From Pseudomonas sp. QTF5 (GTDB lineage: Bacteria; Pseudomonadota; Gammaproteobacteria; Pseudomonadales; Pseudomonadaceae): a DNA stretch of 64,000 nucleotides. This document shows, piece by piece, positions 18,785 to 29,745 of the stretch. The stretch spans positions 124,001-188,000 of the forward strand of contig NZ_AZRW02000005.1 of assembly GCF_000512695.2 (NCBI RefSeq), read 5' to 3'. The position numbers were made by a program, and so were the translations under genes. Below the pieces are notes generated by a model that searched no databases, had not been told where the DNA came from, and saw only the letters and a program-made list of their open reading frames with translations. Numbering within the stretch: position 1 is the stretch's first letter; each line of letters opens with the position of its first letter.

Positions 18785-18799
18785 CAGATCAAAAGATCT

Positions 18800-19378
18800 T
18801 TAGGGTATCTGCAAACCTTCAGCCAGCAGCATATCGATCAGGCGAATCAACGGCAGGCCGATCAGGCTGGTGGCGTCAGGGCCTTCGGTGCTTTGAAACA
18901 GGCTCACCCCCAAACCTTCGGCCTTGAAGCTGCCAGCGCAGTCGTAGGGCTGTTCAGCACGCAGGTAGCGTTCGATGCGCGCTGTGTCGAGTGTGCGCAT
19001 GTGTACGGTAAAGGGTACGCAATCGACCTGGCAGTGGTCGGTTTGACTATTGAGCAGTGCCAGGCCGGTCAGGAAGGTCACGCTGGCGCCGCTGGATGCC
19101 AGCAGTTGTTCTCGGGCCTTTTCGAAGGTGTGAGGTTTGCCGATAATCCGCTCGCCGAGTACGGCGACCTGATCCGAACCGATGATCAGATGGGCTGGAT
19201 GACTGCCTGCAAGTGCGCGGGCTTTTTCTTCGGCGAGGCGCTTTACCAGTTCGACGGCTGACTCGTCCGGGCGATGACTTTCGTCGATATCCGGCGAGCT
19301 GCACGTGAACGGCAGCTGCAAGCGGGCCAGCAATTCCCGGCGATAGGCCGAGCTTGAAGCAAGTAATAAAGGCAGCAT
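18800..19378 (-). CDS. Maf-family nucleotide pyrophosphatase (YceF type)
   Basis: A 192-aa protein beginning MLPLLLASSSAYRRELLARL, with the Maf signatures SSSAYRRELL, DIDES and GSDQV. The YceF subgroup hydrolyses 7-methyl-GTP to the monophosphate, possibly to clean up modified nucleotides. The ATG at 19378 has a GGAG site at 6-nt spacing; TTG 19390 and ATG 19384 are worse. The family usually sits beside yceD-rpmF, as here, on the opposite strand. Subgroup is inferred from context. Confidence 0.9.
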   Translation of the reverse strand: MLPLLLASSSAYRRELLARLQLPFTCSSPDIDESHRPDESAVELVKRLAEEKARALAGSHPAHLIIGSDQVAVLGERIIGKPHTFEKAREQLLASSGASVTFLTGLALLNSQTDHCQVDCVPFTVHMRTLDTARIERYLRAEQPYDCAGSFKAEGLGVSLFQSTEGPDATSLIGLPLIRLIDMLLAEGLQIP

Positions 19379-19445
19379 GCGCATCTCCAAAGGGCAGGGG
19401 CGAATTCTAGCGCAGGCTCAAGTGACGGACAGGGCTGAATTTCCT

Positions 19446-19473
19446 TTGACATGGCTGGGGGCATCCCTATAAT
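19446..19473 (+). promoter_or_regulatory. Consensus sigma70 promoter of the yceD-rpmF-plsX-fab operon
   Basis: TTGACA (19446-19451) and TATAAT (19468-19473), both perfect consensus, are spaced by 16 bp. The predicted start lies near 19480, only about 3 nt before the yceD ATG at 19483. Confidence 0.85.
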
Positions 19474-19482
19474 GCTGCGCCT

Positions 19483-20010
19483 ATGTTGAATGACCCGATT
19501 CCACCTCACGTTGACCCGCGCAAATTGGCTGACCGTGGCACCACCCTTCAAGGTGAACTGCTGCTGGCCGATTTGGAGAGACTCTGCGACCCGCTTTCCG
19601 ATACTGTCGGTACGGTGCAGGCTAAATTCGTTTTTGAACGAGATGAACGTAAATCTGTGGTAATTCACAGCTTTATCGACACCGAAGTCAAAATGGTTTG
19701 CCAGCGTTGTCTTGAGCTGGTCACCCTGCCGATCCATAGCGAATGCAGTTATGCTGTGGTGAAGGAGGGTGCGAATACCCAGTCGTTGCCGAAAGGTTAT
19801 GACGTGCTGGAACTGGGCGAAGATCCTTTGGATCTGCAGTCACTGATCGAGGAGGAGCTTTTGCTCGCCTTGCCCATTGTGCCTGCTCATCATCCGGAAG
19901 AATGCCAGCAGCCGGCGGGTCTCGATGAGCCCGAACCGAGCGAGGACGAGGTAACGCGGTCCAACCCGTTCAGTGTATTGGCGCAGTTAAAGCGTGACCC
20001 AAACGTTTAG
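19483..20010 (+). CDS. yceD: YceD/DUF177 family protein (23S rRNA accumulation protein)
   Basis: The 175-aa product has the DUF177 layout with MVCQRCLELVTLP (a CxxC pair near 70) and an acidic C-terminal half. In E. coli and plants the family is needed for normal 23S rRNA accumulation; the mechanism is unclear. It precedes rpmF by 13 bp, the standard arrangement. No ribosome-binding site precedes the ATG and the promoter is almost adjacent, so the message may be leaderless. Confidence 0.92.
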   Translation: MLNDPIPPHVDPRKLADRGTTLQGELLLADLERLCDPLSDTVGTVQAKFVFERDERKSVVIHSFIDTEVKMVCQRCLELVTLPIHSECSYAVVKEGANTQSLPKGYDVLELGEDPLDLQSLIEEELLLALPIVPAHHPEECQQPAGLDEPEPSEDEVTRSNPFSVLAQLKRDPNV

Positions 20011-20023
20011 GAGTTAATCAATT

Positions 20024-20206
20024 ATGGCTGTTCAGCAGAACAAAAAATCCCGCTCTGCCCGTGACATGCGTCGTTCGCACGACGCTCTCGAGGCTAGCAC
20101 TCTGTCTGTAGAAAAAACCACCGGTGAAGTTCACCTGCGTCACCACGTATCGCCAGAAGGCGTATACCGTGGTCGTAAAGTGATCGACAAGGGCGCTGAC
20201 GAGTAA
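20024..20206 (+). CDS. rpmF: 50S ribosomal protein L32
   Basis: This 60-aa basic protein starts [21 protein letters not shown], the recognisable L32 N-terminus, and lacks the zinc-binding cysteines of some orthologues. A TAGGAG site precedes the ATG. It is cotranscribed between yceD and plsX, linking ribosome production to phospholipid synthesis as in other gammaproteobacteria. Confidence 0.97.
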
Positions 20207-20209
20207 TCC

Positions 20210-21220
20210 TTGTCCGCTCAAGTCATCGCGATTGACGCAATGGGCGGGGACTTCGGTCCCCGCAGCATTGTTCAGGCCAGCCTTGCTTGTCTGTCTGCTA
20301 CACCCTCGCTGCACCTGACCCTCGTCGGTCAACCCTCCCTTCTTGAAGAACTGCTCGCCAGCCAATCGGCTGTGGATCGCGCGCGCCTGTCGATTACGCC
20401 GGCATCCGAAGTCATCACTATGGACGAAAAGCCTGCCCAGGCCTTGCGCGGCAAACCCGATTCGTCGATGCGTGTGGCGTTGGAGTTGCTGCGCGACGGT
20501 AAGGCCCAGGCCTGCATCAGTGCTGGTAACACCGGTGCGCTGATGGCGTTGTCACGGTTTGTGCTCAAGACCTTGCCGGGCATCGATCGGCCGGCAATGA
20601 TCGCAGCCATTCCGACGCAGAAGGGCTACTGCCAGTTGCTTGATCTGGGCGCCAATGTCGATTGCAGTGCCGAGCACTTGTTGCAGTTTGCAGTGATGGG
20701 CTCGGTCGCGGCAGAAACCCTGGGCATCGTTCGCCCAAGGGTCGCCTTGCTGAACATCGGCACCGAAGACATCAAGGGTAATCAGCAGGTCAAGCTGGCG
20801 GCCACCTTGTTGCAGAGTGCTCGCGGCATCAACTACATCGGGTTTGTCGAAGGTGATGGCTTGTACCGTGGCGAGGCGGATGTGGTGGTGTGTGATGGTT
20901 TTGTCGGCAATATCCTGCTCAAGTCCAGCGAAGGCCTGGCGACCATGATTGCCGGGCGCATTGAGGCGTTGTTCAAGAAAAATTTCGCGTCGAAAGTGGT
21001 GGGCGCACTGGCGCTGCCGCTGATGAAACGCTTGCAGGCCGAACTGGCGCCGGCACGCCATAACGGCGCAAGTTTCCTCGGTTTGCAGGGAATTGTCGTG
21101 AAAAGCCACGGTTCGGCGGGGGTACAGGGTTTTCAGAGTGCGATTCAACGCGCGTTGATCGAGATCCAGGAAAACTTGCCGGAGCGGCTTCATGGGCGCC
21201 TGGAAGATTTGTTGCCTTAG
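20210..21220 (+). CDS. plsX: Phosphate acyltransferase PlsX
   Basis: PlsX makes acyl-phosphate from acyl-ACP, the donor for PlsY in phospholipid synthesis. The 336-aa product starts at a TTG (20210) only 3 nt after the rpmF stop and reads [31 protein letters not shown] is the family hallmark, with [20 protein letters not shown] and [17 protein letters not shown] further on. The next in-frame ATG lies well inside the motif, so the TTG start is needed. No clear RBS is seen, suggesting coupling to rpmF. Secure call. Confidence 0.96.
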   Translation: MSAQVIAIDAMGGDFGPRSIVQASLACLSATPSLHLTLVGQPSLLEELLASQSAVDRARLSITPASEVITMDEKPAQALRGKPDSSMRVALELLRDGKAQACISAGNTGALMALSRFVLKTLPGIDRPAMIAAIPTQKGYCQLLDLGANVDCSAEHLLQFAVMGSVAAETLGIVRPRVALLNIGTEDIKGNQQVKLAATLLQSARGINYIGFVEGDGLYRGEADVVVCDGFVGNILLKSSEGLATMIAGRIEALFKKNFASKVVGALALPLMKRLQAELAPARHNGASFLGLQGIVVKSHGSAGVQGFQSAIQRALIEIQENLPERLHGRLEDLLP

Positions 21221-21345
21221 GTGTTTTCGTCGGACAATGCTTAAATGTGACCGCTCAGTTCAATGGGCCATCCAACTGTGAGTTTCTTGCGTTCCACAAA
21301 CGGGACGTCAAATCTTCGACGACAAGATCATTAGGGGCTTGTTAC

Positions 21346-22284
21346 ATGTCTGCTTCCCTCGCATTCGTCTTTCCAGGACAGGGTTCGCAGTCCCTCGGCA
21401 TGCTGGCCGAGTTGGGCGCGCAACATCCGGTGATCCTCGAAACATTCAAAGAAGCTTCCGATGCTCTGGGTTACGACCTGTGGGCACTGACCCAGCAAGG
21501 GCCGGAAGAACAACTCAATCAAACCGATAAAACCCAGCCAGCCATTCTGACCGCCTCGATCGCCTTGTGGCGTTTGTGGCTGGCTGAAGGTGGTGCGCGT
21601 CCGGCTTACGTTGCCGGTCACAGCCTGGGTGAATACAGCGCCCTGGTGGCTGCGGGCAGTCTGAGCTTGGGCGACGCGGTGAAACTGGTAGAGCGTCGCG
21701 GTCAGTTGATGCAGGAAGCCGTTCCAGCCGGGCAGGGTGGCATGGCTGCCATTCTCGGTCTGGACGATGCCGACGTACTGGCAGCCTGCGCTGAAGCGGC
21801 GCAAGGCGAAGTGGTTAGCGCGGTCAACTTCAACTCCCCGGGCCAGGTAGTGATCGCCGGCGCCAAGGCGGCGGTCGAGCGCGCCATCGAAGGCTGCAAG
21901 GCGCGTGGTGCCAAGCGCGCCATGCCATTGCCGGTCAGCGTGCCGTCCCACTGCGAATTGATGCGCCCGGCCGCCGAACGGTTCGCCGAGTCGATCGCCG
22001 CGATCGACTGGCAGGCACCGCAGATCCCTGTGGTACAGAACGTCAGCGCTGGCGTGCCGGCCGATCTGGAAACCCTCAAGCGCGATCTGCTTGAACAGCT
22101 CTACAAGCCTGTACGCTGGGTCGAGTCGGTCCAGGCGCTGGCTGCCAAAGGCGCGACCGAACTGGTCGAATGCGGCCCTGGCAAAGTACTTGCCGGTTTG
22201 AACAAACGTTGCGCCGAAGGCGTGTCGACCTCTAACCTCAATACCCCAGACGCTTTCGCTGCCGCCCGTGCAGCGTTGGCCTGA
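21346..22284 (+). CDS. fabD: Malonyl-CoA:ACP transacylase
   Basis: FabD transfers malonyl from CoA to ACP to start each fatty-acid elongation. The 312-aa protein has FPGQGSQ at 9-15, GHSLGEYSAL with nucleophile Ser93, and VPSHCELM with the catalytic histidine near 200. I start at the ATG at 21346, preceded by AGGGG, rather than the upstream in-frame codons from 21247. About 125 bp separate it from plsX. It begins the fabD-fabG-acpP-fabF block. Confidence 0.97.
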   Translation: MSASLAFVFPGQGSQSLGMLAELGAQHPVILETFKEASDALGYDLWALTQQGPEEQLNQTDKTQPAILTASIALWRLWLAEGGARPAYVAGHSLGEYSALVAAGSLSLGDAVKLVERRGQLMQEAVPAGQGGMAAILGLDDADVLAACAEAAQGEVVSAVNFNSPGQVVIAGAKAAVERAIEGCKARGAKRAMPLPVSVPSHCELMRPAAERFAESIAAIDWQAPQIPVVQNVSAGVPADLETLKRDLLEQLYKPVRWVESVQALAAKGATELVECGPGKVLAGLNKRCAEGVSTSNLNTPDAFAAARAALA

Positions 22285-22300
22285 ACAAGGAGAAGCTTGC

Positions 22301-23044
22301 ATGAGTCTGCAAGGTAAAGTTGCACTGGTCACCGGTGCCAGCCGTGGTATCGGCCAGGCTATCGCTCTGGAATTGGGTCGTCAGGGTGCCATTGTTGTTG
22401 GCACTGCGACTTCCGCTTCGGGGGCAGAGCGTATCGCTGCTACCCTGAAAGAAAATGGTATTCAGGGCACTGGTCTGGAACTCAATGTCACCAGCGACGA
22501 GTCCGTAGCCGCCGTACTGGCGAGCATTCAGGAGCAGTTCGGTGCGCCGGCGATCCTGGTCAATAATGCCGGTATCACCCGCGATAACCTGATGATGCGC
22601 ATGAAAGATGACGAATGGCATGACGTCGTCGATACCAATCTGAACAGTCTGTTCCGCCTGTCCAAGGGTGTTTTGCGCGGCATGACCAAAGCCCGTTGGG
22701 GACGAATTATCAGTATTGGCTCGGTTGTGGGTGCCATGGGCAACGCAGGCCAAGTAAACTACGCTGCCGCCAAGGCCGGTCTGGAAGGTTTCAGCCGTGC
22801 ACTGGCGCGTGAAGTCGGTTCGCGTTCGATTACGGTAAACTCGGTGGCCCCTGGGTTCATCGACACCGATATGACCCGTGAACTGCCCGAGGCGCAGCGT
22901 GAAGCCTTGCAGACGCAGATTCCGCTGGGTCGTCTGGGGCAAGCTCAAGAGATCGCTTCCGTGGTCGCTTTTCTTGCATCCGACGGTGCGGCTTACGTAA
23001 CTGGGGCTACAATCCCGGTGAACGGCGGGATGTACATGAGTTAA
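22301..23044 (+). CDS. fabG: 3-oxoacyl-[acyl-carrier-protein] reductase
   Basis: FabG reduces 3-ketoacyl-ACP with NADPH in type II fatty acid synthesis. The 247-aa SDR has TGASRGIG (11-18), NNAG (88-91) and the catalytic Ser141, Tyr154, Lys158. The start at 22301 follows AAGGAG. The gene is 16 bp after fabD and is followed by a 191-bp gap with the acpP promoter. Confidence 0.97.
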   Translation: MSLQGKVALVTGASRGIGQAIALELGRQGAIVVGTATSASGAERIAATLKENGIQGTGLELNVTSDESVAAVLASIQEQFGAPAILVNNAGITRDNLMMRMKDDEWHDVVDTNLNSLFRLSKGVLRGMTKARWGRIISIGSVVGAMGNAGQVNYAAAKAGLEGFSRALAREVGSRSITVNSVAPGFIDTDMTRELPEAQREALQTQIPLGRLGQAQEIASVVAFLASDGAAYVTGATIPVNGGMYMS

Positions 23045-23155
23045 ATGTGACGGATTGCTTCAAAAAAATGTCATACGAGCTGTCTAAAATCCGTTATAAA
23101 GCTGCAATCTATTTATAGACAGAGGGTCGCCGGGTTTGAGGAGTGAAGCTTTCAG

Positions 23156-23183
23156 TTGAAAAACTGAAAAGTCTTTCTATACA
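23156..23183 (+). promoter_or_regulatory. Internal sigma70-type promoter for acpP
   Basis: TTGAAA (23156-23161) and TATACA (23178-23183) are spaced by 16 bp in the gap between fabG and acpP. This gives acpP its own strong promoter inside the fab operon, with a start near 23190 and a leader of about 45 nt. Confidence 0.75.
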
Positions 23184-23235
23184 CTTACCCACCGGCCAGC
23201 TGCCTGAATTTGTCCATTAGGAGTGAAAACAAGGT

Positions 23236-23472
23236 ATGAGCACCATCGAAGAGCGCGTCAAGAAAATCGTTGCCGAGCAACTGGGCGTTAAAGAAGAAGA
23301 AGTGGTCAACACTGCTTCCTTCGTTGAAGACTTGGGTGCCGACTCCCTTGACACCGTTGAGCTGGTGATGGCTCTGGAAGAGGAATTCGAGACCGAAATC
23401 CCTGACGAAGAAGCTGAGAAGATCACTACTGTACAAGCCGCAATCGATTACGTTACTAACCACCAGGCTTAA
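23236..23472 (+). CDS. acpP: Acyl carrier protein
   Basis: The 78-aa, strongly acidic protein has GADSLD with the phosphopantetheine attachment Ser37. AcpP carries the growing acyl chain to FabD, FabG, FabF and PlsX encoded around it, and also supplies LpxA/LpxD. Start is the ATG at 23236 with an AGGAG 13 nt upstream. It has its own promoter and terminator, consistent with very high expression. Confidence 0.98.
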   Translation: MSTIEERVKKIVAEQLGVKEEEVVNTASFVEDLGADSLDTVELVMALEEEFETEIPDEEAEKITTVQAAIDYVTNHQA

Positions 23473-23501
23473 TAGCTTGTAATCGTTGCTTGCTGTCATG
23501 G

Positions 23502-23536
23502 AAAAACCGCACTGCCATCATGGCGTGCGGTTTTTT
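23502..23536 (+). terminator. Intrinsic terminator between acpP and fabF
   Basis: AAAAACCGCA (23502-23511) pairs with TGCGGTTTTT (23526-23535), with inner GCCA/TGGC pairing, followed by T. It lies 30 bp after acpP and should limit read-through into fabF, setting an abundant short acpP message. Confidence 0.88.
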
Positions 23537-23580
23537 CTTTAGGCCTGATGCAAAGTCGTCATTTGAAAAAGGAGAGTGCT

Positions 23581-24825
23581 GTGTCGCGTAGACGCGTCGT
23601 AGTCACCGGTATGGGTATGTTGTCGCCACTGGGCACGGATGTGCCGAGCAGCTGGCAGGGCATTCTGGCTGGCCGCAGTGGCATTGGTCTGATCGAACAC
23701 ACCGACCTTTCTGCCTATTCCACCCGTTTTGGCGGCTCGGTAAAGGGCTTCAATGTCGAGGAATACCTGTCGGTCAAGGAAGCTCGCAAACTCGACCTGT
23801 TCATTCAATACGGTCTGGCTGCAGGTTTTCAAGCCGTGCGTAACGCAGGCCTTGAGGTTACCGACACCAATCGCGAGCGCATCGGCGTGGCCATGGGTTC
23901 GGGTATTGGCGGTCTGACCAATATCGAAGACACCAGCCGCACGCTGCATGATTCCGGCCCACGGCGGATTTCTCCGTTTTTCGTGCCTGGCTCGATCATC
24001 AATATGATTTCCGGTTTCCTGTCCATCCATCTGGGGGTACAGGGGCCTAACTACGCCATCGCCACGGCGTGTACCACCGGTACGCACTGCATCGGCATGG
24101 CGGCACGCAACATCATGTACGACGAAGCCGACGTCATGATCGCCGGTGGCGCCGAGATGGCCGCGTGTGGTCTGGGCATGGGCGGCTTCGGTGCCTCCCG
24201 CGCACTGTCGACTCGCAACGACGAGCCGACTCGCGCCAGCCGTCCATGGGACAAGGGCCGTGATGGCTTCGTGCTGTCCGACGGCGCCGGCGCACTGGTT
24301 CTCGAAGAACTGGAACACGCCAAAGCCCGTGGCGCGACCATCTACGCCGAGTTGATCGGTTTCGGCACCAGTGGCGATGCTTACCACATGACCTCGCCAC
24401 CGGCCGATGGCGCGGGCGCTGCGCGTTGCATCACCAATGCCTTGCGCGATGCGAAGATCAATAGCGATCAGGTTCAGTACATCAACGCCCATGGCACTTC
24501 GACCTCGGCTGGCGACCTCGCTGAAGCCTGTGCGATCAAATCCGTGTTCGGCGATCACGCCTACAAGCTGGCGGTCAGTTCGACCAAATCCATGACCGGT
24601 CACCTGTTGGGTGCGGCGGGTGCGGTCGAGGCGATTTTCAGTGTGCTGGCAATCAACAGCCAGGTAGCACCACCGACCATCAACCTCGATGAGCCGGACG
24701 AAGGCTGCGACCTCGACTTCGTACCCCACACCGCGCGTGGCATGGATATCGACGTGGTGCTGTCCAACTCCTTCGGATTTGGCGGTACCAACGGCTCGCT
24801 GGTGTTCCGCCGGTTCGCTGACTGA
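23581..24825 (+). CDS. fabF: 3-oxoacyl-[acyl-carrier-protein] synthase II
   Basis: FabF (KAS II) condenses malonyl-ACP with acyl-ACP and elongates palmitoleate to cis-vaccenate. The GTG at 23581 behind AAGGAGAG gives 414 aa starting [18 protein letters not shown]; an in-frame ATG at 23548 lacks an RBS. The catalytic cysteine is Cys164 in [10 protein letters not shown], with the two histidines in [12 protein letters not shown] and [12 protein letters not shown]. The stop overlaps pabC (TGATG). Confidence 0.97.
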   Translation: MSRRRVVVTGMGMLSPLGTDVPSSWQGILAGRSGIGLIEHTDLSAYSTRFGGSVKGFNVEEYLSVKEARKLDLFIQYGLAAGFQAVRNAGLEVTDTNRERIGVAMGSGIGGLTNIEDTSRTLHDSGPRRISPFFVPGSIINMISGFLSIHLGVQGPNYAIATACTTGTHCIGMAARNIMYDEADVMIAGGAEMAACGLGMGGFGASRALSTRNDEPTRASRPWDKGRDGFVLSDGAGALVLEELEHAKARGATIYAELIGFGTSGDAYHMTSPPADGAGAARCITNALRDAKINSDQVQYINAHGTSTSAGDLAEACAIKSVFGDHAYKLAVSSTKSMTGHLLGAAGAVEAIFSVLAINSQVAPPTINLDEPDEGCDLDFVPHTARGMDIDVVLSNSFGFGGTNGSLVFRRFAD

Positions 24826-25640
24826 TGGACAGCTGGGTCGACGGTCAACCGGCTGACGCTTTGTCGCTGAAGGATCGCGGCCTGGCTTACGGTGATGGTC
24901 TGTTCGAAACCATTGCGGTCAAGGGCGGGCAGCCGCTGCTGCTGGATCGACATTTGTCGCGTCTGTCGGAGGGGTGTTCGCGCCTGGCGATTGCTACCGA
25001 TCATGAATTGATCCGCGCGGAGCTGCTGGCCTACGCCGCCGCGCTGGGCGAGGGCGTGCTCAAACTCATCCTCACCCGCGGCGACAGCCTGCGCGGTTAC
25101 GCCGCCGATCCCTCGGCTCAGGCTCGACGTATTCTGCAAGGCAATCCTCCTGCTGCTTATCCGGCTGTTCATACGGAGCAGGGCGTTCGGCTGTTTCCTT
25201 GTGCGACACGGCTTTCCAAACAGCCAGTGCTCGCCGGTCTCAAGCATTTGAACCGTCTGGAACAGGTGATCGCCCGTTCCGAATGGCAGGACACCGAACA
25301 TGCCGAAGGCTTGATGCTGGATCAGGTCGGGCGGGTGATCGAAGGCGTGTTCAGCAATCTGTTCCTGGTGCGCGATGGCGTGCTGGTTACGGCCAATCTC
25401 AAACGCTGTGGCGTGGCGGGCGTGATGCGTGCCGAATTATTGTTTCAAGCCGAGTCATTGGGGATTCCCACGCAAATCACCGATATCACCCTCGAGCAGC
25501 TGCAATGGGCTGACGAGGTCTTTGTCTGCAACAGCGTGTATGGCGTTTGGCCGGTGCGCGCCTATGCCGCACTGAGCTGGCCGGTTGGGCCGCTCACCCG
25601 TAAACTCCAAACCATTGCTCGTGCGCTACTGGATGCTTGA
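24825..25640 (+). CDS. pabC: Aminodeoxychorismate lyase
   Basis: PabC converts 4-amino-4-deoxychorismate to p-aminobenzoate and pyruvate for folate synthesis. The 271-aa protein belongs to PLP fold type IV: DRGLAYGDGLFETIAV near 20, the PLP lysine in LKHLNRLEQV (near 140), and EGVFSNLFLV. It sits between fabF and mltG, the usual position in gammaproteobacteria, and overlaps fabF. Confidence 0.94.
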   Translation: MDSWVDGQPADALSLKDRGLAYGDGLFETIAVKGGQPLLLDRHLSRLSEGCSRLAIATDHELIRAELLAYAAALGEGVLKLILTRGDSLRGYAADPSAQARRILQGNPPAAYPAVHTEQGVRLFPCATRLSKQPVLAGLKHLNRLEQVIARSEWQDTEHAEGLMLDQVGRVIEGVFSNLFLVRDGVLVTANLKRCGVAGVMRAELLFQAESLGIPTQITDITLEQLQWADEVFVCNSVYGVWPVRAYAALSWPVGPLTRKLQTIARALLDA

Positions 25641-25643
25641 TTC

Positions 25644-26846
25644 GTGAGACGTAAATTCTTGCTGCTGCTGGAAACCGGATTGGTTCTGGCGGGGCTGTTC
25701 GCGGGCGCTTGTGCCTGGAAAATCGATTCGGCGCTGGAACAGCCGCTGAACATCGCCCAGGAAGAGCTGCTGGAAGTGCCCAAAGGCACTACGCCAAACC
25801 GCACTTTCTTTCGACTTGAAGCCGATGGTGTCATCAAGGACGCTTTCTGGCTGCGCGTGTATTGGCGCTTTAATCTGGCAGGGCAACCACTGCACAGCGG
25901 CGAATACCGCATGGTGCCAGGTATGACAGTCAACGGGCTGATCGACCTATGGAAGCGCGGGGAAATGGTGCAATACAGCCTGACGCTGGTCGAAGGCTGG
26001 AATTTCCATCAGGTTCGCGCAGCCCTGGCCAAGGATGAAAAACTCGAGCAGACCCTCAACGGTCTGAGCGACAGCCAAGTGATGGACAAGCTTGGGCACA
26101 GCGGGATTTTCCCCGAAGGACGATTCTTCCCTGACACGTATCGTTTCGTGCGGGGCATGACCGACGCCGATCTGCTCAAGAAAGCTTACGACCGCCTCGA
26201 TGAGGTCCTCCTCAAGGAATGGAACCAGCGCGCTGCCGACGTCCCTTACACCGAGCCCTATCAGGCGCTGATCATGGCCTCGCTGGTGGAAAAGGAAACC
26301 GGTGTGCCGCAGGAGCGTCGGCAGATCGCCGGCGTGTTCGTGAGGCGCATGGAAATGGGCATGCTGTTGCAGACCGATCCGACCGTGATTTATGGCCTGG
26401 GTGATCGTTACAATGGCAAGTTGACCCGCGCTCATCTCAAGGAGCCGACGCCCTATAACACCTACATGATTGCTGGCCTGCCGCCGACGCCGATTGCGAT
26501 GGTGGGGCGCGAAGCGATCCATGCGGCGCTGAACCCGGCGGACGGCAACAGCCTGTATTTTGTCGCGCGCGGTGATGGCAGCCACGTGTTCTCCGATGAT
26601 CTGGATGCCCACAATAACGCGGTGCGCGAGTACCAGATCAATCGACGTGCCGATTACCGGTCCAGCCCGGCGCCGACTGTTACGCCGTCGACGGAGGATA
26701 GCCAGGCCCCGATCCCGGCGGCTTCGCCCGATACTGCGCCCGAAGACATGCCGCCAGTAGCGCCGCAAGGCTCTGCACAAGAGCCTGCACAAGAAGCTGC
26801 GCCAGCACCCGAAGCGGATGCGCCCGCGCCGCAAAGCCCGCAATGA
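25644..26846 (+). CDS. mltG: Endolytic transglycosylase MltG (YceG)
   Basis: MltG cuts nascent glycan strands in the periplasm and is thought to terminate peptidoglycan polymerisation. The 400-aa product starts at a GTG 3 nt after pabC, has an N-terminal membrane anchor (about 5-24) and the YceG domain with the catalytic glutamate in ASLVEKETGVPQERR (from 212), then LQTDPTVIYGLG and YNTYMIAGLPPTPI. The last ~60 residues form a proline/alanine/glutamate-rich tail beyond the conserved domain, of unknown role. Confidence 0.95.
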   Translation: MRRKFLLLLETGLVLAGLFAGACAWKIDSALEQPLNIAQEELLEVPKGTTPNRTFFRLEADGVIKDAFWLRVYWRFNLAGQPLHSGEYRMVPGMTVNGLIDLWKRGEMVQYSLTLVEGWNFHQVRAALAKDEKLEQTLNGLSDSQVMDKLGHSGIFPEGRFFPDTYRFVRGMTDADLLKKAYDRLDEVLLKEWNQRAADVPYTEPYQALIMASLVEKETGVPQERRQIAGVFVRRMEMGMLLQTDPTVIYGLGDRYNGKLTRAHLKEPTPYNTYMIAGLPPTPIAMVGREAIHAALNPADGNSLYFVARGDGSHVFSDDLDAHNNAVREYQINRRADYRSSPAPTVTPSTEDSQAPIPAASPDTAPEDMPPVAPQGSAQEPAQEAAPAPEADAPAPQSPQ

Positions 26847-26856
26847 CTCTGACTAA

Positions 26857-28477
<1,621 letters not shown>

Positions 28478-28520
28478 CCGTCTGACACTAGACTCTGATC
28501 ATCAGACAGTGGAGGTCAGC

Positions 28521-28877
28521 ATGAACGAACCCATCAGTCCGGGGCCGCGCAATGGCATTTTGTCCTTGACCATCAAGGACAGGGCCGTGCTCTACGCGGC
28601 CTACATGCCGTTCATCAAGAACGGTGGCCTGTTCATTCCGACCAACAAAAGCTACAAGTTGGGCGATGAGGTCTTCATGCTGCTGCACCTGATGGATGAA
28701 CCGGAAAAGATTCCGGTCGCCGGCAAGGTCACCTGGATTACCCCTAAAGGTGCCCAAGGCAATCGCGCCGCCGGGGTTGGCGTGCAATTCAATGAAGGCG
28801 ACAACACCGCGCGCAGTCGAATCGAAACCCATCTGGCCGGAGCCCTGAAGTCCGACCGTCCCACTCATACGATGTAA
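28521..28877 (+). CDS. pilZ: Type IV pilus biogenesis protein PilZ
   Basis: A 118-aa PilZ-domain protein, the size of P. aeruginosa PilZ, starting at ATG 28521 behind GGAGG. In Pseudomonas and Xanthomonas it is required for type IV pilus function and contacts FimX and PilB rather than binding c-di-GMP. Consistently, no RxxxR motif is visible and the DxSxxG position reads NGGLFIP. It is the eponymous but degenerate member of its family. Confidence 0.95.
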   Translation: MNEPISPGPRNGILSLTIKDRAVLYAAYMPFIKNGGLFIPTNKSYKLGDEVFMLLHLMDEPEKIPVAGKVTWITPKGAQGNRAAGVGVQFNEGDNTARSRIETHLAGALKSDRPTHTM

Positions 28878-28891
28878 GTTGCAGCCCTTTT

Positions 28892-29677
28892 ATGCTCGTA
28901 GATTCCCATTGTCACCTTGATCGCCTCGACCTCACCGCCCACGACGGCTCCCTGGATGCTGCACTCGATGCAGCCCGTGAGCGCGGGGTAGGGCACTTTC
29001 TGTGCATTGGCGTCAGCGCCGATAATGCCGCCGACGTCAAAGCGCTGGCCGAACGTTACGACGATGTCGACTGTTCGGTCGGCGTGCATCCACTCGATGT
29101 GCAGCCGGGTGCCGCACCGGCGCTGGATTGGCTGTTGCACGAACTCAATCATCCGCGGGTGGTGGCGATTGGTGAAACCGGCCTGGATTATCACTACGAG
29201 CCGGAAGCGGCAGCGTTGCAGCAGGAATCGTTCCGCCTGCACCTGCAAGCGGCGGGGCAGACCGGCAAACCAGTGATCATCCATACCCGTGGTGCGAGGG
29301 CCGATACCCTTGAACTGCTGCGCGAAGCGGCGCTGCCTCAGGCGGGTGTGCTGCATTGCTTCACCGAAGACTGGGAGATGGCCAAGGCTGCGCTGGACAT
29401 GGGGTATTACATTTCCTTGTCCGGTATTGTCACTTTTCGCAATGCCGATGCCCTGCGGGATGTGGCCAGCAAGGTGCCGGCTGACCGGTTGCTGGTGGAA
29501 ACCGACTCGCCGTACCTGGCGCCGATCCCTTATCGCGGCAAACCGAACCTGCCGCAATACGTGCGCGAGGTAGCGGAATTTCTGGCAATGTTGCGAGGTG
29601 AGTCCTACGAGCGATTTGCCGAGCAGACCACCGAGAATTTCAAGCGTTTGTTCCCGTTGGCGCACGTCAGGACATAG
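28892..29677 (+). CDS. TatD-family metal-dependent DNase/hydrolase (YcfH type)
   Basis: The 261-aa protein starts MLVDSHCHLDRLDL with the metal-binding HxH of the TatD TIM barrel; GETGLDYHYE, VIIHTRGA, HCFTEDWEMA and ETDSPYLAP complete the site. YcfH-type proteins are 3'-5' DNases or tRNA-quality-control enzymes of poorly known role. It ends the yceD-to-tatD superoperon and converges on the sRNA gene rgsA. Confidence 0.93.
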   Translation: MLVDSHCHLDRLDLTAHDGSLDAALDAARERGVGHFLCIGVSADNAADVKALAERYDDVDCSVGVHPLDVQPGAAPALDWLLHELNHPRVVAIGETGLDYHYEPEAAALQQESFRLHLQAAGQTGKPVIIHTRGARADTLELLREAALPQAGVLHCFTEDWEMAKAALDMGYYISLSGIVTFRNADALRDVASKVPADRLLVETDSPYLAPIPYRGKPNLPQYVREVAEFLAMLRGESYERFAEQTTENFKRLFPLAHVRT

Positions 29678-29691
29678 GTGTAACGTTAGAA

Positions 29692-29730
29692 AAGATCGCA
29701 GCCTTCGGGAGCTCCTATGGGGTTTTGGAC
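29692..29730. repeat. Half copy of the second extragenic palindromic family
   Basis: AAAAGATCGCAGCCTTCGGGAGCTCCTA-type sequence just after tatD matches one arm of the palindromes at 46259-46336 and 48435-48535. No inverted partner is present here. Confidence 0.6.
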
Positions 29731-29745
29731 CGCTGAATCGCAGGC

